DNA of 64,000 nt from Limanda limanda (lineage: Eukaryota; Chordata; Actinopteri; Pleuronectiformes; Pleuronectidae). A model generated the notes under the pieces. That model was given only the letters and a program-made list of their open reading frames with translations, did no database searches and was not told where the DNA came from. Location of the stretch: positions 10,280,386 to 10,344,385 of the forward strand of contig NC_083651.1 in assembly GCF_963576545.1 (NCBI RefSeq). Direction: 5' to 3'. The translations under genes were made by a program, and so were the position numbers. This document shows positions 61,560-64,000 of the stretch, one piece after another (positions within the stretch are counted from its first letter, which is position 1; each line of letters begins with the position of its first letter).

Positions 61560-62109
61560 TTTTGCATTGACGTGTTTTCACGTCACGTGACTCCCGAGTT
61601 CCCGTCTACGGAAAGGAAAACATGGCGGACAGTCCTTGTTTTTTCAGATAAAAATATGATTTTGTAACTTAGTCTGGGCATAAAAATACATTCTGACACC
61701 ATTTCTAGCGAGAAATGTGGTCTTTGCTTCCACAGTCTTCAGCCAGTTCGTGCTTATGATATATATTTTAATAGTTATCACGAATTTTTTTTTTGTTGCT
61801 ATGATGGTTGCTATGGACGCTGCCATGCCGAGAACCACGTCGTAGCGTGCTGTTTAAATCACCGTCCCTGCGTGGTGTCGTTCAGGGCTCGTGAATGTTA
61901 TTCATGTTAAATAATATTAATATTTGAGGCTAGATTACACCTCTAATGCGAAGGATCTTGCGAGTCTGTTCAGAGGCGGACATGAGTGTGACACCGGACC
62001 GAGTCCGCCACCGGACCGAGTCCGCCACCGGAAATAACGTGTGGCTGTCAACATCCGCTCCCTTTAACTAGAAGCTGCGTCATACACACGGAGCATTTGG
62101 GAGACCACG
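61560..62109. promoter_or_regulatory. CpG-rich promoter-like region
   Basis: The region holds an E-box palindrome GTCACGTGAC (61582-61591), a YY1-like ACATGGCGG (61620-61628), frequent CpG and a 17-bp direct repeat ACCGGACCGAGTCCGCC (61993-62009, 62010-62026) followed by another ACCGG. It ends just before the ATG of the first exon candidate at 62110. The region around 61600 is itself partly repeat-derived, so the promoter assignment applies best to 61850-62109. Confidence 0.4.
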
Positions 62110-62130
62110 ATGTCGTCTTCCTTCTGTCAG
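62110..62130 (+). CDS. Candidate first coding exon (MSSSFCQ)
   Basis: ATG TCG TCT TCC TTC TGT CAG is followed directly by a consensus donor GTAAGTAG. It ends in phase 0 and lies just downstream of a CpG-rich block. The purine at -3 (ACGATG context) is acceptable. The next exon candidates at 62573-62692 and 63313-63399 are also whole-codon segments in phase 0. If the frame is real, it is the 5' end of a plus-strand gene whose remainder is outside the window. No family was recognised. Confidence 0.4.
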
Positions 62131-62572
62131 GTAAGTAGTTTATTGTTTTTAAAGATCGTTACGATCTAGGTTCACAGTCCGAGTGCTGAGACAGCGGATG
62201 TGGAGTCCGTCGATACCCACAATGGATGCTTTTCTTCAGCTAATATGCCATTGTTAGCCACATGCTTCAGCCCACGGTAGCACGTGATTTCCTGGGAGGT
62301 GAAAACATGGTTATTCAAACCAGTTCAAGATGCTTAGCTCATCATTGAGGGACGCTACAATATAAATATAAACATGAATTTGATTTATGAATGCTTTAGA
62401 TTAATAAGGAGCGTATTTCTCTACCAATACTTCACAATAACAGATCAATTTGGTTTAATGTATAGAATGTAATATGACAATAATGTTTTCATGTTATGGA
62501 GTTGCGATTCATTTTATAAAACAATTCCTATGTTCTGTTTTTTAATCAAGGAGGATCCAAGTGAAGCTACAG

Positions 62573-62692
62573 GAGTATGATGAAGAGCAAGAAGGGCAGC
62601 CTGGAGAGAAAGAGGAGCCGGGTTGAGCCCACTACTCTCATCCACGTACCACGAGGAAGATGAGGGAGAGAAATTATCCTACCATTAAAGAG
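62573..62692 (+). CDS. Candidate second exon (120 nt) with an in-frame TGA
   Basis: An acceptor at GAAGCTACAG (before 62573) and a donor GTACTT after 62692 enclose exactly 40 codons in phase 0. The first 17 encode an acidic stretch, EYDEEQEGQPGEKEEPG; then TGA (62624-62626) interrupts. The same frame continues AHYSHPRTTRKMRERNYPTI to the donor. A second acceptor, before 62551, has a better pyrimidine stretch (TTTTTTAATCAAG) but gives a stop after nine codons. An internal ATG (the M of KMRERNY) is in frame after the TGA, so the upstream part may be an upstream ORF or 5' UTR with translation starting there. Confidence 0.38.
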
Positions 62693-63312
62693 GTACTTTT
62701 AAGTTACATACCAGAAACACCATTTTATATAATGTGCCAAATATACATTTTTATTAAATCCCCAAAGTACGCTGGCTGAAATACAAGTTAATATCACACT
62801 GAAAGAGTTTTGATCAATCATGCTTCCCTGCTGTGGTTGTTCAACTGGGAAAACAACTTTTTCCACAGGAAGGCAAGTAAATTTAAGGAATGCTTGTGCA
62901 AAGTTTTCCTCTGTTATGTATAATGATGACCCCCATCAGACATTATGTTAGCAATATTTACACCTTTTCATTTATACTGTTTATTTCTGTCTACATGTGT
63001 GAATTTGCCTTCATTAGTTTCAGAAAAGAGCGATCATGTATCGGTCAGTGGGCGGCAGCCCAAGACTCCGCAAACTAGTCTTTAAGCAAAGTAGACGAAG
63101 GCATTGAGGTTGCGGCCTGCCATCATTATTATTTTGCTTAAGGGACTGAATATGTTTCATGCAGAAATATTAGCATTTCCCTTATATCTACCAAAACTGC
63201 TTGTTTCACAGACTGCAGTGTTGTTTTGATCCGATGTGGTGTGCAAATACCAACTGTATCTGCAATGGGTTGTTGGGCATTAATATTTGTAACTCTAATT
63301 TTGTTTTGACAG

Positions 63313-63399
63313 ACTGTGCAAAGAATGTTGAGAACATCACCACTCTACAGGAATACACAGTCCAGTAATGTGTGTCAGAAGTTCAGTAGTGAACGACAG
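63313..63399 (+). CDS. Candidate third exon (87 nt, 29 codons)
   Basis: A good acceptor (TTTTGTTTTGACAG before 63313) and a donor GTACTG after 63399 enclose 29 codons in phase 0. The frame continues from the previous candidate and reads TVQRMLRTSPLYRNTQSSNV then CQKFSSERQ. The other frames stop. It is serine/arginine-rich with no recognisable domain. The following 600 bases to the window end show no further exon. Confidence 0.4.
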
Positions 63400-64000
63400 G
63401 TACTGTGGAAAAATGTGTGTCATTGTTGTACAATGTCCTTTGACTCTGTTTACACAAGGTCAACACAAAAAGGTTTGATTGTAAACTGATATTGGTATGA
63501 ATTCATGTTATACTCCTCTTCACAAGAAACAAACAATTTACAAAAAAAAACACTAGAATTACCGCACTGCGTTGTATGACTCCGCTAACCAGTGCAGTGT
63601 CCGTCTACATATTTCTACATATTTTCTCTCATATAAATGTCACTGTAGCCTCTTGACAACTGAAACCATAACATGAGGTCAGTGTGGCCTTGACCTTTTG
63701 ACTTTAAGACAAATACACAGTTAGACAACCCGAAAACATGCAGTAATGCCTCCGGCGACTCGCTATTACAGAGGCATTAAAATGTTAAGTGTAGTAGACT
63801 GGATTTTATTGGTGTTACATTGGACATCTTGTATTGGTACACAAAAAATATATTTGGTTTCACATTTTAGATGGCATAAGCAGAGACATCAACTCAGGAA
63901 ATGGATTTCTGCAGAAAATTAAGCCTTGTATGTGTGTATATATACATACAAACGCACTTTTAAAACGTTTTGTTTTTTATCATATATTCTCAGGTAGTAC
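63400..64000. other. Presumed intron, nothing recognised
   Basis: AT-rich sequence to the window edge, with a TATATATACATACA run near 63935 and no exon or RNA gene seen. Confidence 0.35.

Overview
The window looks like nuclear DNA of a ray-finned (teleost) fish. The evidence is the very high density of long (CA/GT)n microsatellites, several dispersed repeats of kinds common in teleost genomes, PIF/Harbinger and LTR elements, and short exon-like islands in long non-coding stretches. No bacterial or organellar gene organisation, rRNA gene or intact tRNA gene was seen. No species is proposed.

Layout. (1) 0-5.2 kb holds the best coding candidate of the left half: a minus-strand terminal exon at 687-785 with a very strong polypyrimidine acceptor, a stop codon and a downstream poly(A) signal. 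GT arrays follow. Two plus-strand exon-like islands lie at 2189-2249 and 5048-5136. (2) 5.2-22.7 kb is mostly unique intergenic or intronic DNA with conserved-element-like homeodomain/POU motif clusters, microsatellites, one older repeat (9.6-9.95 kb) and a complete 530-bp PIF/Harbinger-type MITE with TTA duplications (21058-21587). (3) 22.75-24.36 kb is a nine-unit complex satellite carrying (CCCTTA)n tracts and CA runs. (4) 24.4-52.4 kb is again non-coding, with plus-strand exon-like islands at 25129-25316, 30377-30440 and 49883-49996, three diverged copies of one TIR-bearing repeat in the same orientation, two copies of another repeat, and a SINE remnant. (5) 52451-60760 is a complete, very young minus-strand LTR retroelement. 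It has 2595-bp LTRs with no detectable length difference, a GTGT target duplication, a PPT and a PBS-like site. The interior is only about 3.1 kb, with a broken Gag-like frame, a ~168-bp tandem repeat in the leader and no recognisable pol. (6) 60.76-64 kb begins with foldback and telomere-like hairpins, then a CpG-rich promoter-like region, then three small exon-like segments. All of these have zero splice phase and share a single frame interrupted by one TGA; they look like the 5' end of a gene running out of the window.

The most unusual object is the LTR element: giant LTRs, no polymerase, repeated leader, and a regulatory LTR with a TATA/AGGTCA palindrome, ETS sites and a cluster of YY1-like motifs. 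Most open frames in the window are microsatellite translations or chance frames and are not listed. Exon calls are inferred from splice signals, frame and codon use only; none could be assigned to a named gene.
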